NCBI GenBank assembly: GCA_945872065.1
Contig: CAMBYH010000001.1
Span: 109,246 to 173,245, forward strand
Origin: Arsukibacterium tuosuense
Lineage (GTDB): Bacteria; Pseudomonadota; Gammaproteobacteria; Steroidobacterales; GCA-2729495
Length of the DNA: 64,000 bases
Direction: 5' to 3'
Part shown: positions 49,747 to 60,824 of the stretch, in pieces
Layout of the letters: each line of letters opens with the position of its first letter
How positions within the stretch are numbered: the stretch's first letter is position 1
Program-made: the position numbers and the translations under genes
Notes under the pieces: generated by a model
Told to the model about the DNA's origin: nothing
Databases searched by the model: none
The model's input: the letters and a program-made list of their open reading frames with translations, nothing else

Positions 49747-50886
49747 TCAGGGCGTCATCTTTTCAAAGAACTGGCGAACCCCGTCCAGCCAGGATTGACT
49801 GCGGGGACGATGCCGGTCACCTCCGGCGAGCAGCGCTTCGTTAAACGCCTCCAGCAGGCGCTTCTGCTCGGTCGTCAGATTGACGGGCGTTTCCACCTCA
49901 ACCCGGCAGTAGAGGTCTCCCGGGCCGTTCCCACGGACAGGCCTCACGCCCTTGCCCCGTAACCGGAACACCCGGCCTGACTGGGTCTCGGCGGGAATCT
50001 TGAGGGCTACTTCGCCGTCCAGGGTTGGGACCTGCACCACCCCGCCGAGAGCGGCGAGGACGAAGTTCACGGGTATGCCGCAGGACAGGTCCGCCCCATC
50101 CCGTTCGAAGAGTTCATGGGGCTGGGTCCGGATCTCGACGTAGAGATCCCCGGGCGGCCCGCCGTTCTGACCCGGCTCGCCCTCACCGGTGAGCCGGATC
50201 CGGTCGCCAGTGTCCACGCCGGCCGGCACCTTGACCGCGAGAGTCTTGTTCTTCTGGACACGGCCACGCCCCTGGCATCCGCCACAGGGCTGGTCAATCT
50301 GCTGACCAGCGCCGCGGCAGGTCGGACAGGTCTGCTGTACCGAAAAGAATCCCTGGGCCATCCGGACCTGACCTGCGCCTTCACAGGTCTTGCAGGTCAC
50401 CGGTTTGGTGCCCGGCTTGGCACCGGAGCCCTTGCAGGTCTCGCAGTTCACCTGGGTGGGCAACGTCAGGTTGATCGTGTCCCCGAAGACGGCCTGCTCC
50501 AGGGTCAGGGCCAGCTCGTAGCGCAGATCGGCGCCGCGGAACACCGTGGATCGGCCCCGGCGACCGCCGCCAAAGATGTCGCCGAAGACATCACCAAAGA
50601 TGTCCCCAAAAGCGTCTCCCGGGTTCATCCCGGGACCCCCCCGTCCACCACCGCCGGCGGCCTCGAGACCAGCGTGCCCGTGGCGATCGTAGACGCCGCG
50701 CTTCTGCGCGTCGGAGAGCACCTCGTAGGCCTCCTTGGCTTCCTTGAAGGCCAGCTCGGCCTTGGGATCGTCCGGATTGCGATCCGGGTGATGCTTCATG
50801 GCCAGACGGCGATACGCCTTCTTGATGTCAACATCGGGCGCCTCGCGACTGAGGCCAAGGACTTCGTAGTAGTCACGTTTCGTCAT
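49747..50886 (-). CDS. dnaJ: Chaperone DnaJ
   Basis: A 379-residue type I Hsp40 that delivers substrates to DnaK and stimulates its ATPase. It has the J domain with HPD at residues 33-35, a Gly-rich stretch with [16 protein letters not shown], and the four-repeat zinc centre ([39 protein letters not shown]). The substrate-binding C-terminal domains follow. The ATG at 50886 is preferred to upstream codons. A perfect 12-bp hairpin stands 19 bases upstream, between dnaK and dnaJ. Confidence 0.98.
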   Translation of the reverse strand: MTKRDYYEVLGLSREAPDVDIKKAYRRLAMKHHPDRNPDDPKAELAFKEAKEAYEVLSDAQKRGVYDRHGHAGLEAAGGGGRGGPGMNPGDAFGDIFGDVFGDIFGGGRRGRSTVFRGADLRYELALTLEQAVFGDTINLTLPTQVNCETCKGSGAKPGTKPVTCKTCEGAGQVRMAQGFFSVQQTCPTCRGAGQQIDQPCGGCQGRGRVQKNKTLAVKVPAGVDTGDRIRLTGEGEPGQNGGPPGDLYVEIRTQPHELFERDGADLSCGIPVNFVLAALGGVVQVPTLDGEVALKIPAETQSGRVFRLRGKGVRPVRGNGPGDLYCRVEVETPVNLTTEQKRLLEAFNEALLAGGDRHRPRSQSWLDGVRQFFEKMTP

Positions 50887-50904
50887 AGGGGTAACCAATG
50901 CAAT

Positions 50905-50933
50905 GACGGCCCGGTGTACTGCACCGGGCCGTC
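50905..50933 (-). repeat. Perfect 12-bp hairpin between dnaK and dnaJ
   Basis: 50905-50916 and 50922-50933 are exact inverse complements (GACGGCCCGGTG arm) with a 5-base loop. On the minus strand it is followed by ATTGCATTGG, not a T run, so it is at most a partial terminator or mRNA-stabilising structure. Confidence 0.9.
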
Positions 50934-50993
50934 GGCCTTACGGAAAGTGACGTGGTCTTCCAGGCTTACTGGGCCAGCTCCTGCGCAAGGCCT

Positions 50994-52952
<1,959 letters not shown>

Positions 52953-53010
52953 GCGTCGCTCCATCCGCTGGTTAGGTCGCCGGTCGGGTTAGTGTCTACT
53001 GCAGACCACA

Positions 53011-53036
53011 ATGGGCCCGGCCGGACCGGTTTCAAG
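53011..53036 (-). promoter_or_regulatory. Sigma-32 type promoter of dnaK
   Basis: Minus strand CTTGAA (53031-53036) and GCCCAT (53011-53016) with 14 bases between, preceded by CC at the -35. This matches the heat-shock consensus CTTGAA-N13/14-CCCCAT with one change. Confidence 0.7.
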
Positions 53037-53073
53037 GGCAGTTCAGGAGACCCGGGCCTCCCGATTACAGGTA

Positions 53074-53631
53074 TCAATTCACGTCAGGCAGTGTTTCCCC
53101 GCCGGTCAGGGTCGCACCCGAGGCCACTGGCTCGCCAGCTACGATAACCCGCGCAGGCCTCAGGAGCCGGTCACCGAGGCGATAGCCCTTCTGCAGGACG
53201 ACCAGGACCGCTCCGGGGACGGCAGTTGCCGAGGGCTGCATGCTCATGGCCTCGTGCAACTGGGGGTCAAAGGGGTGGCCCACCGGGTCGACGATCTCGA
53301 TACCAAACTTGTCGAAAGCGCCACGCAGCAGGCGGAGAGTTGCCTGTTTGCCGGCGAGCAGGCTTTCAGCCGAGGCCGTTCCGGAATTTTCGAGGCCCAT
53401 TTCCAGGGTATCCACAATGCCAAGCAACTCACCGGCCAGCTTCTCGACGCCGGAACGACGGGCAGCGTCGAGGTCCCGGGCAGACCGCTTGCGCACATTG
53501 TCGAGTTCGGCCACGGCCCGCAGGTAGCGGTTCCAGTTCTCCGCCCCCGTGGCCTCGGCCTTCTCCAGTGCCTCGCGCAGCTGGCCCACCGTATCCTCGG
53601 CGGCCGCATCCGGGTGTTCAGCATCTGGCAT
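53074..53631 (-). CDS. grpE: Nucleotide exchange factor GrpE
   Basis: A 185-residue DnaK nucleotide exchange factor. It has an N-terminal coiled coil (NWNRYLRAVAELDNVRKRSARD) and a C-terminal beta domain with FGIEIVDPVGHPFDPQLHEAMS and VLQKGYRLGDRLLRPARVIVA in adjacent blocks. The order hrcA-grpE-dnaK-dnaJ is intact. A strong sigma-32 promoter overlaps the end of hrcA just upstream. Confidence 0.97.
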   Translation of the reverse strand: MPDAEHPDAAAEDTVGQLREALEKAEATGAENWNRYLRAVAELDNVRKRSARDLDAARRSGVEKLAGELLGIVDTLEMGLENSGTASAESLLAGKQATLRLLRGAFDKFGIEIVDPVGHPFDPQLHEAMSMQPSATAVPGAVLVVLQKGYRLGDRLLRPARVIVAGEPVASGATLTGGETLPDVN

Positions 53632-53702
53632 GGGCAGGCTCCTTCTGGACGGGCTCTCTGGACGGACCTAACAAGGCAGGCCCTCGGCTGCCAGTGCCGA
53701 CA

Positions 53703-53728
53703 ATGGGGGTCAGGAGCCGGAATTCAAG
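53703..53728 (-). promoter_or_regulatory. Sigma-32 type promoter of grpE
   Basis: Minus strand CTTGAA (53723-53728), 14-base spacer, CCCCAT (53703-53708) followed by TG. Both hexamers match the consensus exactly. The -35 lies inside the last codons of hrcA and the start would be about 65 bases before grpE. Confidence 0.8.
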
Positions 53729-54810
53729 TCCGGCCGCAGACCAAAATCCGGGCCCACGTTCAGATCCGAGTTAAGGGCTGCCCCAAGCAGTCGGGCAGTC
53801 ACCTGGACAATCGGAATAACCCGCTCGTAGGCCATCCGGGTTGGGCCAATGACCCCGAGGACGCCGACGATCTGGTCCCCGACAGTATACGGGGCCGTGA
53901 CGATCGTGCAGTCATCGAGAATCCGGTAGCCCGACTCCTCGCCGATGAAGATCTGTACGCCCTGGGCAGCGACGCTTCGGTCCAGCAGGGTCAGTATCTC
54001 CCGCTGCTCGCCAAAGGCCTCAAAGAGCTGCCGGATCTTCTCCACATCCGAAAGCTCCTGAAAATTCATCAGTTTTGTCTCACCGGAAAGCACATAGCCC
54101 GCGCTCTCCGTGCCTGCCTTAGGGGCATGCCCGGCGATGGAGTCCAGCATGAGCCGGTTCATGTACTCCCGGGTGCCGTCCAGGTTGGCCCGGAGCCGGG
54201 TCCTGACTTCGGACAGATCCCGGCCCGTAAACTGCTCATTAAGGTAGTTCGCCGCCCGGCGCAGCTCCTCTTCGGTGTAGTCCCGGTCCATGTCCAGAAT
54301 GCGGTTCTGCACTTCTGCATCGTTGACCACCAGGATGGCGAGGACGCGCCGGCCCGACAGGGGCAGAAACTCGATGTGGCGCAATGTGGCCTTCTGCTGG
54401 CGGGGAATCGTGACCACGCCCGCCAGGCTGGTCAGGGCAGAAAGCGCCGAGGACGCGGCGGAAGCAATGGCCTTGGCATCCCCTCGGAACCGGTCCTCGA
54501 GCTGTCCTTGCAGGCGGACGACATCCGGCTCTGCCATGGGCTGGAGCCGGACGAGCGTGTCCACAAAAAAGCGGTACCCTTTAGCAGTGGGGATCCGGCC
54601 CGCACTGGTGTGGGGCGCGGCGATGAACCCGAGGTCCTCGAGATCAGCCATGACATTGCGAATGGTGGCCGGGCTCAGATCCAGGCCGGCGGTGAGAGAG
54701 AGGGTCCGGGAGCCCACAGGGTGGCCTTCCCGGATGTAGTGTTCGACCAGAATCCGGAGGACGTGCCGGGCACGCTCGGACGGCAGGTCGGAGGTGAGTT
54801 CAGTGCCCAT
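53710..54810 (-). CDS. hrcA: Heat-inducible transcription repressor HrcA
   Basis: A 366-residue repressor of class I heat-shock genes; it binds CIRCE elements and is kept active by GroEL. The winged-helix N-terminus (ARHVLRILVEHYIREGHPVGS, then DLSPATIRNVMADLEDLGF) and the GAF-like C-terminal domain (GEESGYRILDDCTIVTAPYT) are clear. The ATG at 54810 is chosen because family similarity begins there. It heads the operon. No CIRCE element is visible in this window, so the HrcA targets probably lie elsewhere, such as groESL. Confidence 0.96.
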   Translation of the reverse strand: MGTELTSDLPSERARHVLRILVEHYIREGHPVGSRTLSLTAGLDLSPATIRNVMADLEDLGFIAAPHTSAGRIPTAKGYRFFVDTLVRLQPMAEPDVVRLQGQLEDRFRGDAKAIASAASSALSALTSLAGVVTIPRQQKATLRHIEFLPLSGRRVLAILVVNDAEVQNRILDMDRDYTEEELRRAANYLNEQFTGRDLSEVRTRLRANLDGTREYMNRLMLDSIAGHAPKAGTESAGYVLSGETKLMNFQELSDVEKIRQLFEAFGEQREILTLLDRSVAAQGVQIFIGEESGYRILDDCTIVTAPYTVGDQIVGVLGVIGPTRMAYERVIPIVQVTARLLGAALNSDLNVGPDFGLRPDLNSGS

Positions 54811-54821
54811 GAGTGCGGGGC

Positions 54822-54851
54822 ACGCTAGCAATCGCCCATGTAGAGTGTCAA
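54822..54851 (-). promoter_or_regulatory. Possible housekeeping promoter of hrcA
   Basis: A perfect TTGACA (54846-54851) on the minus strand with a weak -10 (TAGCGT at 54822-54827, spacing 18). It lies in the 62-base divergent region shared with nadK. Confidence 0.4.
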
Positions 54852-54872
54852 GGTCATGATAAGAATAGCGAA

Positions 54873-55826
54873 ATGAACAACAGATCCCGACAGAATCCCT
54901 TTACCAGAATTGCGCTCATGGGCAACCCGCAGGATCCCCGGGCCCTGGAAGCGCTGCGCATCCTGGCACCGCACCTCCTGCGGGCAGGCTGCAGCGTCAA
55001 GCTGAGCCGCTCGGTGCGGGCCCGCGGGGTGCCCGCCCGAGCGAAGCGTGTCGCCGATGACCGGCTCACCGTGGGCGTCGACCTCATCATCGCGATCGGT
55101 GGTGACGGGAGCATGCTCTATGCGGCGCGGCGGATCGCGGGCCGAAAGATTCCACTCCTCGGGATCAATCGCGGGCGCCTGGGCTTTCTGGCCGATGTGG
55201 GCCCGGAAAACATGCTTGCGCACATTGATCAGATCCTGGCCGGCCACTACGTCAGCGAGCAGCGGATGCTGCTCGTGGCGTCCATAGTAAAGAATGAAAA
55301 AGTGCTGGCGAGCGCTTTTGCTCTCAACGACGTCGTGGTCAAGCGGCACGATACCGGCCGCATGGTTGAGTATCAGACGTTCGTCGACGGTGGCTACGTG
55401 AATACCCATCTCGGTGATGGGTTCATCATCGCGACACCGACGGGCTCTACCGCCTACGCGCTAAGTTGCGGCGGCCCGATCGTCGAACCCGGTCTCGACG
55501 CGCTGGTACTCACGCCCATCTGCCCCCACACGCTCAGTGACCGGCCCCTCGTAATCCCCGGCAATCGCGTGGCGGAAGTGCGCCTCCATGCCGCTCCGTC
55601 GCCCAAGGGAAAACCGGCGGATCGGGCCGAAGTAACCTGCGATGGAGAGTTACTTGGCCGCCTGGGTCCCGGTTCTGCTGTGCGGGTCAGCGCAGCCCGG
55701 GAACGGATTGAACTGGTGCACCCGGTGGGCTACGACTACTTCGATATTCTGCGCAGCAAGCTGCTCTGGGGCCGGGACACCCGGGACCACGGCGTGACTC
55801 CTGCTCGCCCCCGCGGCAAGAGGTAA
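54873..55826 (+). CDS. nadK: NAD kinase
   Basis: A 317-residue enzyme phosphorylating NAD+ to NADP+. The GGDG motif (IAIGGDGSMLYAARRI), NRGRLGFLAD, the NDVVVKRHDTGRMVEYQTFV region and TPTGSTAYALSCGGPI are all present. I start it at the ATG at 54873 (MNNRSRQNPFTRIALMGNP); the earlier in-frame ATG at 54813 lies in the hrcA promoter region. It is followed closely by recN, the usual partner. Confidence 0.97.
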   Translation: MNNRSRQNPFTRIALMGNPQDPRALEALRILAPHLLRAGCSVKLSRSVRARGVPARAKRVADDRLTVGVDLIIAIGGDGSMLYAARRIAGRKIPLLGINRGRLGFLADVGPENMLAHIDQILAGHYVSEQRMLLVASIVKNEKVLASAFALNDVVVKRHDTGRMVEYQTFVDGGYVNTHLGDGFIIATPTGSTAYALSCGGPIVEPGLDALVLTPICPHTLSDRPLVIPGNRVAEVRLHAAPSPKGKPADRAEVTCDGELLGRLGPGSAVRVSAARERIELVHPVGYDYFDILRSKLLWGRDTRDHGVTPARPRGKR

Positions 55827-55837
55827 CCACCTCCCGC

Positions 55838-57571
55838 ATGCTGACCCAGCTGCAGATCCGCGATCTCGCCGTCATCGAGGAAGTCACGGTGGACTTCAGC
55901 AGCGGCTTCACCGTAATGACCGGAGAAACCGGCGCCGGGAAGTCCATTCTGATCGACGCGCTGGCCCTTGCGGTCGGCGAACGCAGCGATGCCCAGGCCA
56001 TCCGCGCCGGAGCTGCCCGACTGGAGGTCCTGGCAACCTTTGCGCCCGCCAGCGGCAGTCCGGCGAGCCGCTGGCTGCAGGACAATGATCTCGCCGACGA
56101 GGACTCGGGCTGTCATCTGCGCCGCCTCGTCAGTGCCGATGGACGCTCGAAAGCCTGGATCAATGGGCGTCCGGTGCCCATCCAGACCCTGCGGGAACTG
56201 GGTGGCACTCTCGTCGATATCTGCGGTCAGCAGGACTACCAGTCCTTGCGCCACCGGTCGGCCCAGCGGGACGTGCTCGACGGACTCGCCGGCCACGCAG
56301 AACTGCTGGACCAGGTGCGGTCCGCCCACGCCGCCTGCATCACGGCTGAAGCTGCTCTGCAGGAACTCACTGCCAGCCAGCGGGACCGGGACAGCCGCCT
56401 CGAGTTGCTGACCTTTCAGCTGGGGGAACTCAATGTGCTCCAGCCCCGCCCGGTCGAATCTGCCGAACTGGAACGGGAACACACTGCCCTCGCCCACCGG
56501 TTGCGCATCGGCGAGGCACTGGACAGGGCAATAGCTCGCACCTATGACGACGAGGAAACGTCGGCCCAGGCCGCCGTCGGTGCTGCCCGTCGGGCACTGG
56601 GCGAGGTGCTGCGCTTCGATCCCGAACTGGAACACGCGTTGCGGGTGCTCGCGGATGTGGAGGCCCAGATCGGCGAAGCCGTGGACCAGCTCCGCCAGCG
56701 CGTCGCACAACTGGACCAGGACCCGGGCCGGGAGATGGAGATCGCCGATCGGCTGGCCGCTCTGCGGGAATCAGCCCGCAAGCACCGCTGCACCACCGAC
56801 GAACTGCCGGCCCTGCGGGATCGACTCCAGACAGAGTTGACGCAACTCAGCGGCGGCGAGGTGACGCTGGAGAAGCTGGCGGCTGCCGCGCATGCCCGGC
56901 GCTCCGCACTACTCGCGCTGGCCACCAGGCTGACGGCCGGCCGCCGGTCCGCAGCCAGCTCACTCAGTGCTGCGGTGACGAAGAATATGGCGACGCTTGG
57001 CATGCCCGGCGGGCAGTTCGATGCCCGTGTGGGACCGCTCGGGGATGGCGCCGTCACTGCCCAGGGTGCCGACGAGGTCGAGTTTCTGGTCACCACGAAT
57101 CCCGGACAGCCGCCTGGCGCGCTGAGCCGCGTGGCCTCCGGCGGCGAGTTGTCGCGGCTGAATCTGGCCATTCAGGTGGTGGCAACGGCGACCCGTGGCG
57201 CACCCACGCTGGTTTTTGACGAAGTGGATGCCGGCGTTGGGGGTGCCGTTGCCGAGATCGTTGGCCGGCATCTGCGCCAGCTAAGCAGTGGCCGCCAGGT
57301 GCTGTGCATCACGCACCTGCCCCAGGTGGCGACGCTGGCGGAACAGCAGGCAACCGTCAGCAAGACCACCCGCGCGGGCAAGACCACCACGACCGTGCGC
57401 ATGCTGAACAGCGAAGAGCGCGTGGAGGAAACGGCGCGCATGCTGGGCGGGGTGACGATCACGGAACAGACGAGGGCCCATGCCGCCGAGATGCTGGCAC
57501 AGGGCCGGAGCGGCGACCCCGGCGACCGGAAGCCGGGAAAGACAAAGAGCCGCGCCGGTCGGTCCTCCTGA
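55838..57571 (+). CDS. recN: DNA repair protein RecN
   Basis: A 577-residue SMC-like ATPase acting early in double-strand break repair. It has Walker A in MTGETGAGKSILIDAL, a coiled-coil middle, the signature ASGGELSRLNLAIQVV and Walker B TLVFDEVDAGVGGAVAEIVG, then the VLCITHLPQVATLAEQQ switch. Starts 11 bases after nadK. No clear LexA box was seen upstream. Confidence 0.97.
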   Translation: MLTQLQIRDLAVIEEVTVDFSSGFTVMTGETGAGKSILIDALALAVGERSDAQAIRAGAARLEVLATFAPASGSPASRWLQDNDLADEDSGCHLRRLVSADGRSKAWINGRPVPIQTLRELGGTLVDICGQQDYQSLRHRSAQRDVLDGLAGHAELLDQVRSAHAACITAEAALQELTASQRDRDSRLELLTFQLGELNVLQPRPVESAELEREHTALAHRLRIGEALDRAIARTYDDEETSAQAAVGAARRALGEVLRFDPELEHALRVLADVEAQIGEAVDQLRQRVAQLDQDPGREMEIADRLAALRESARKHRCTTDELPALRDRLQTELTQLSGGEVTLEKLAAAAHARRSALLALATRLTAGRRSAASSLSAAVTKNMATLGMPGGQFDARVGPLGDGAVTAQGADEVEFLVTTNPGQPPGALSRVASGGELSRLNLAIQVVATATRGAPTLVFDEVDAGVGGAVAEIVGRHLRQLSSGRQVLCITHLPQVATLAEQQATVSKTTRAGKTTTTVRMLNSEERVEETARMLGGVTITEQTRAHAAEMLAQGRSGDPGDRKPGKTKSRAGRSS

Positions 57572-57586
57572 GCACGAGATGCACGA

Positions 57587-59926
57587 ATGAAGCTGCTATC
57601 ACGCCTGTTCCGCAACGCCCCTGCCCTGCCACCACCGCCCGCGGCAGCAACTCCGCCGATTGAACCGGTGCCCGCGGTCGATCCGGCTGAACACGAGAGA
57701 CTGCTAGGCGCGATCGCCTCGGGCTCCATGACACCCGCCGAACTTGCCCGGGTGGCTGTAGAAGGGCCGACGACTCGCGTGCGGCAGGCCGCGGCAGCCG
57801 CGATTAACGATCCCGCGCTGTGGCACGACCTGTTGCCACGCCTGCGCGGCAGGGACAAAGCTGCCTACAAGCTCATCAAGCAGCGGACCGACGCGCTGCT
57901 GGCCGAGCAGCGCGACCTGGAGCAGGCTGCCCTGGAAGCCGATGCCCTGTGCACATTGATCGAGCAGCACAGCACCCGAGCGTACGATGCCCTCTACGAG
58001 GCCACGCTCTCCCTGTTGACGGAGCGCTGGCAGGCGTTGCCGGGCACGCCCGACGCCGGGGTTCGTCAGCGCGGCCTGAAGGCGCTCGAGCGCTGCCTCG
58101 ACAACATTGCCGCCCACGACCGCGAGTTGGGACGCCTGGCCGCCCAGCGGGAAGCTGACGAGGCCCGGGCGCGCGTGCTCGCTGCCGAACTGCGGGCCCT
58201 CCGCCAGGCTGCCGTAGAGCAGGCCGCGGCCGACGCGAGTGCGCGTGCCACCGCTGAAGAGGCCCGCGCGGCAGATGCCCGGGCGCTCGCTGATCGGCAC
58301 GCCGTGGCGGCAGAGGCCCAGGGCGAGATCGTCAGCCTGATCCGCTTGAGCGGCGCCGCCCTTAACCGGGGAGACACGCGCAAGGCCGCCCGGTTCCGCC
58401 AGTCGCTCGAGACAGCGCTGACGGGCGCCCCCTCTCTGCCAACCCACCTCACGCGCAGCCTGGAGCAGCTCGACGCCCGCCTGAACGAACTGCGCCGGTG
58501 GAAAGACTACGTCGTTGCACCGAAGCGCATCGAGCTGATCGAGGAAGTCGAGGCGCTGATCGGCGTCGACGAGGAGCCCGAGGCACTGGCAGAACACCTC
58601 CGTGCACTCCGGCAGGAATGGCGGACAATCAATCAGGGCATCGCAGTCGACGTGCCGGCTGAGGCGGAGCGCTTTGAGCGGGCGTACCAGGCGGCGTTCC
58701 AGCCCTGCCAGGCGTATTTCGCCGCGCAGGCAGCGATCCGTCGTGCAAATCTTGACAGCCGGAAGCAGGTCCTCGAGCGCGTACTGGCCTTCGAAGCGGG
58801 GATTGATGCCGAGCAGCCAGATCATCCGCTGATTGCGCGCGTCCTGCGCGAAGCACCGCAAGACTGGCGTCGCCACATGCCGGTCGATCGCGACGCCGGT
58901 CGCCCCGTTGAGGCTGAGTTTTACCGGTCGCTGAATCGGCTGCGTGCGCGGGTGACGGCCTGGCACGCGCGCAACGCCGCCGACAAGCAGGCGCTGATTG
59001 CACGGGCGCAGCAGCTCGGGACGACTGGAGATACGGCACTGGCCATCGACGAGGTGAAGCGCCTGCAGACCCAGTGGAAGACCACGGGCCCGGTGCCGCA
59101 CCCACAGTCGGAGGCACTCTGGGCGGAGTTCCGCGCGCAGTGCAATGCCGTCTACGAACGCCGCCAGCAGGTATTCGCCGAGCAGTCGGCAGCGCTGGAG
59201 CTGGCCAAGGTCCAGGCAGTGACGTTGTGCGGGCAGATCGAACAGTCGATGCAGACGTCACCCGCAGACCGCCAGTCCAGCCAGGCGCTACTGCGCGAGT
59301 GGCAGGCTGCGTTCGCCGCTATCGGGGAGCTGCCCCGCGCCGATGCCCGGGGTCTGCGGGACCGCTTCCAGCGCGCGATGTCGGGCTATGAGGCCCTGCT
59401 GGCCGGACTGGAGCAGCGCGCCATCGACGCTGTCGAGACGAACGTTCGTGCGGCCGCCAGACACGTCCGTGCTTACCAGCGCGCCGTGATTGAGTGCGCC
59501 ACCGACGCCGAGCGGGAAGCCCTCCGCGCTGCAGCGGACGCATTCATGGCCGGCGTCCCACGCTGGCCGAACAAAGGCACGAAGCAGGCGCTGCAACAGG
59601 CACTGGCCCGGGCAGACTCGGCAGAGTTTAAAACCGGGGACGACGCGGCTCGCGAGCTGGCGTTGCGCACACTGTGTGTCCACGCGGAGATTCTCAGCAC
59701 AACCGCCACTCCTCCGGAGGATGCGGGCTTGCGCCGTGAGCACGAGCTAGATTTGCTGCGCCAGGGCCTGGGTCAGGCCCGGCGTACGGACGATCGGGAC
59801 TGGGAAACCATGCAGCTTGAGTGGCTGGGCATGGGCGCCGTGGCGCTTGACGTTCACGACGAACTGGAGCGCCGGTTTGTGCAGTGCCTGGCGCGACGCC
59901 GTCCTTCTGCGCGCGATTCGCGCTAG
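57587..59926 (+). CDS. Large DUF349 repeat protein
   Basis: A 779-residue, Arg/Ala-rich, mostly helical protein of the DUF349 family, with no established enzymatic role. Several DUF349-like units can be seen: LRQEWRTINQGIAVDVP, then EVKRLQTQWKTTGPVPHPQSEALWAEFRAQCNAVYERRQ (in pieces) and LLREWQAAFAAIGELPRADARGLRDRFQRAM. A coiled coil covers about residues 190-260. Starts 15 bases after recN and probably shares its transcript. The sequence has strong compositional bias, which creates long but meaningless frames on the other strand. Confidence 0.85.
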   Translation: MKLLSRLFRNAPALPPPPAAATPPIEPVPAVDPAEHERLLGAIASGSMTPAELARVAVEGPTTRVRQAAAAAINDPALWHDLLPRLRGRDKAAYKLIKQRTDALLAEQRDLEQAALEADALCTLIEQHSTRAYDALYEATLSLLTERWQALPGTPDAGVRQRGLKALERCLDNIAAHDRELGRLAAQREADEARARVLAAELRALRQAAVEQAAADASARATAEEARAADARALADRHAVAAEAQGEIVSLIRLSGAALNRGDTRKAARFRQSLETALTGAPSLPTHLTRSLEQLDARLNELRRWKDYVVAPKRIELIEEVEALIGVDEEPEALAEHLRALRQEWRTINQGIAVDVPAEAERFERAYQAAFQPCQAYFAAQAAIRRANLDSRKQVLERVLAFEAGIDAEQPDHPLIARVLREAPQDWRRHMPVDRDAGRPVEAEFYRSLNRLRARVTAWHARNAADKQALIARAQQLGTTGDTALAIDEVKRLQTQWKTTGPVPHPQSEALWAEFRAQCNAVYERRQQVFAEQSAALELAKVQAVTLCGQIEQSMQTSPADRQSSQALLREWQAAFAAIGELPRADARGLRDRFQRAMSGYEALLAGLEQRAIDAVETNVRAAARHVRAYQRAVIECATDAEREALRAAADAFMAGVPRWPNKGTKQALQQALARADSAEFKTGDDAARELALRTLCVHAEILSTTATPPEDAGLRREHELDLLRQGLGQARRTDDRDWETMQLEWLGMGAVALDVHDELERRFVQCLARRRPSARDSR

Positions 59927-60201
59927 AAGGCGTCCCGGGAACTGCAAGCAGTACGATTTCCTCCGCGCACATCGCCCGGGGGCGCTCGCTCAGCATCCGC
60001 GTGTCCGTTACCGGTCGGCCACGCTGCCCCGCCGGCGTGACCTTCGCCCGCCAGCGGCTGGCTGGATAACGCCTGCGACCCGGATCTGGACAGCAGCGAG
60101 CTTGTGAACTTTGGGAACCTCGCGATTCTCAGGGCATACTTCTGCAAGCCACCCGGTCTGGGCCTATCGCCGCGACCCCATTTTTTGTGCAGGAGTGCGC
60201 C
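59927..60201. other. 275-base intergenic region, nothing recognised
   Basis: Very G+C-rich sequence between the DUF349 gene and the limonene-epoxide-hydrolase-like gene. I see no terminator, RNA gene or coding frame with family similarity. The A+T-poor composition hides any promoter; an AGGAG site at 60191-60195 serves the next gene. Confidence 0.4.
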
Positions 60202-60747
60202 ATGTCAGAAAAAAACCCACTAGATACCCTGAATCGTCGTGACCTCGTGTTGGGCGCAAGCGTACTCGCCATGTTCGGGATCCGGGACGCAGCAGCCGCC
60301 GCGCACACTGGGCCGCGCATCGAATTGACAGAGGCGCAGCAGGCAGCTCTGGAAAAGGCCAACGCCGAGTTGATCACCAACTTTGTCCGGGACTATGCCA
60401 CCCGCGACGCCGAGGTCCTCTCCCGCTATGTGGCGGACGATATCGTCTACCAGATCACCACTGGCCTGCCGGACATTGTCGGAATCGAGGCTTTTCGCAA
60501 ACACAACGACGGCATGTTCAAGGGCCTGGACAAGGTCGAGTGGGTCAACCTTCGGCAATTCGCGATAGGCCAAATCGTGATCAATGACCGCATCGACGAG
60601 TTCTATCCCTACGCTGGCAGCAAGACACCGCGGATGCGGTTCCGGGTGGCAGGCTACTTCCTGATCGAAAACAACAAGATCAAGGTATGGCGTGATTTTC
60701 CGTACCCTGGAAGCAAGCAATTGGTCGAGCCGGCACCGAAGGCCTAG
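60202..60747 (+). CDS. Limonene-1,2-epoxide hydrolase family protein with twin-arginine signal
   Basis: A 181-residue protein of the LEH/SnoaL-like fold. Residues 11-35 look like a Tat signal (NRRDLVLGASVLAMFGIRDAAAAA), so the protein is probably exported folded. The fold region has the LEH triad pattern: Arg-x-Asp in INDRIDEFYP and a further Asp in KVWRDFPYPG, matching the Arg/Asp/Asp arrangement of the Rhodococcus enzyme; VEWVNLRQFAIGQIVIND precedes it. Substrate unknown; it need not be limonene oxide. The ATG at 60202 has AGGAG upstream. A poorly characterised exported protein follows. Confidence 0.8.
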   Translation: MSEKNPLDTLNRRDLVLGASVLAMFGIRDAAAAAHTGPRIELTEAQQAALEKANAELITNFVRDYATRDAEVLSRYVADDIVYQITTGLPDIVGIEAFRKHNDGMFKGLDKVEWVNLRQFAIGQIVINDRIDEFYPYAGSKTPRMRFRVAGYFLIENNKIKVWRDFPYPGSKQLVEPAPKA

Positions 60748-60824
60748 CAGCAAGCCGAGCCCGACGAGGGCTGTGCGAGTCAACGGGCCGATCTGTCATG
60801 CACCGTCCTCAGGGGGTCGGATTG

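Noticed and set aside
53011..54828. 605-codon plus-strand ORF
   Set aside because: Fully antisense to grpE and hrcA. It follows from G+C-rich codon bias and has no recognisable family or start signals.
54811..54840. CIRCE element upstream of hrcA
   Set aside because: Only a GCACTC half-site and a short GTGC/GCAC dyad are present; the TTAGCACTC-N9-GAGTGCTAA structure is missing.
57704..59101. 465-codon minus-strand ORF
   Set aside because: Antisense to the DUF349 gene; composition artefact.
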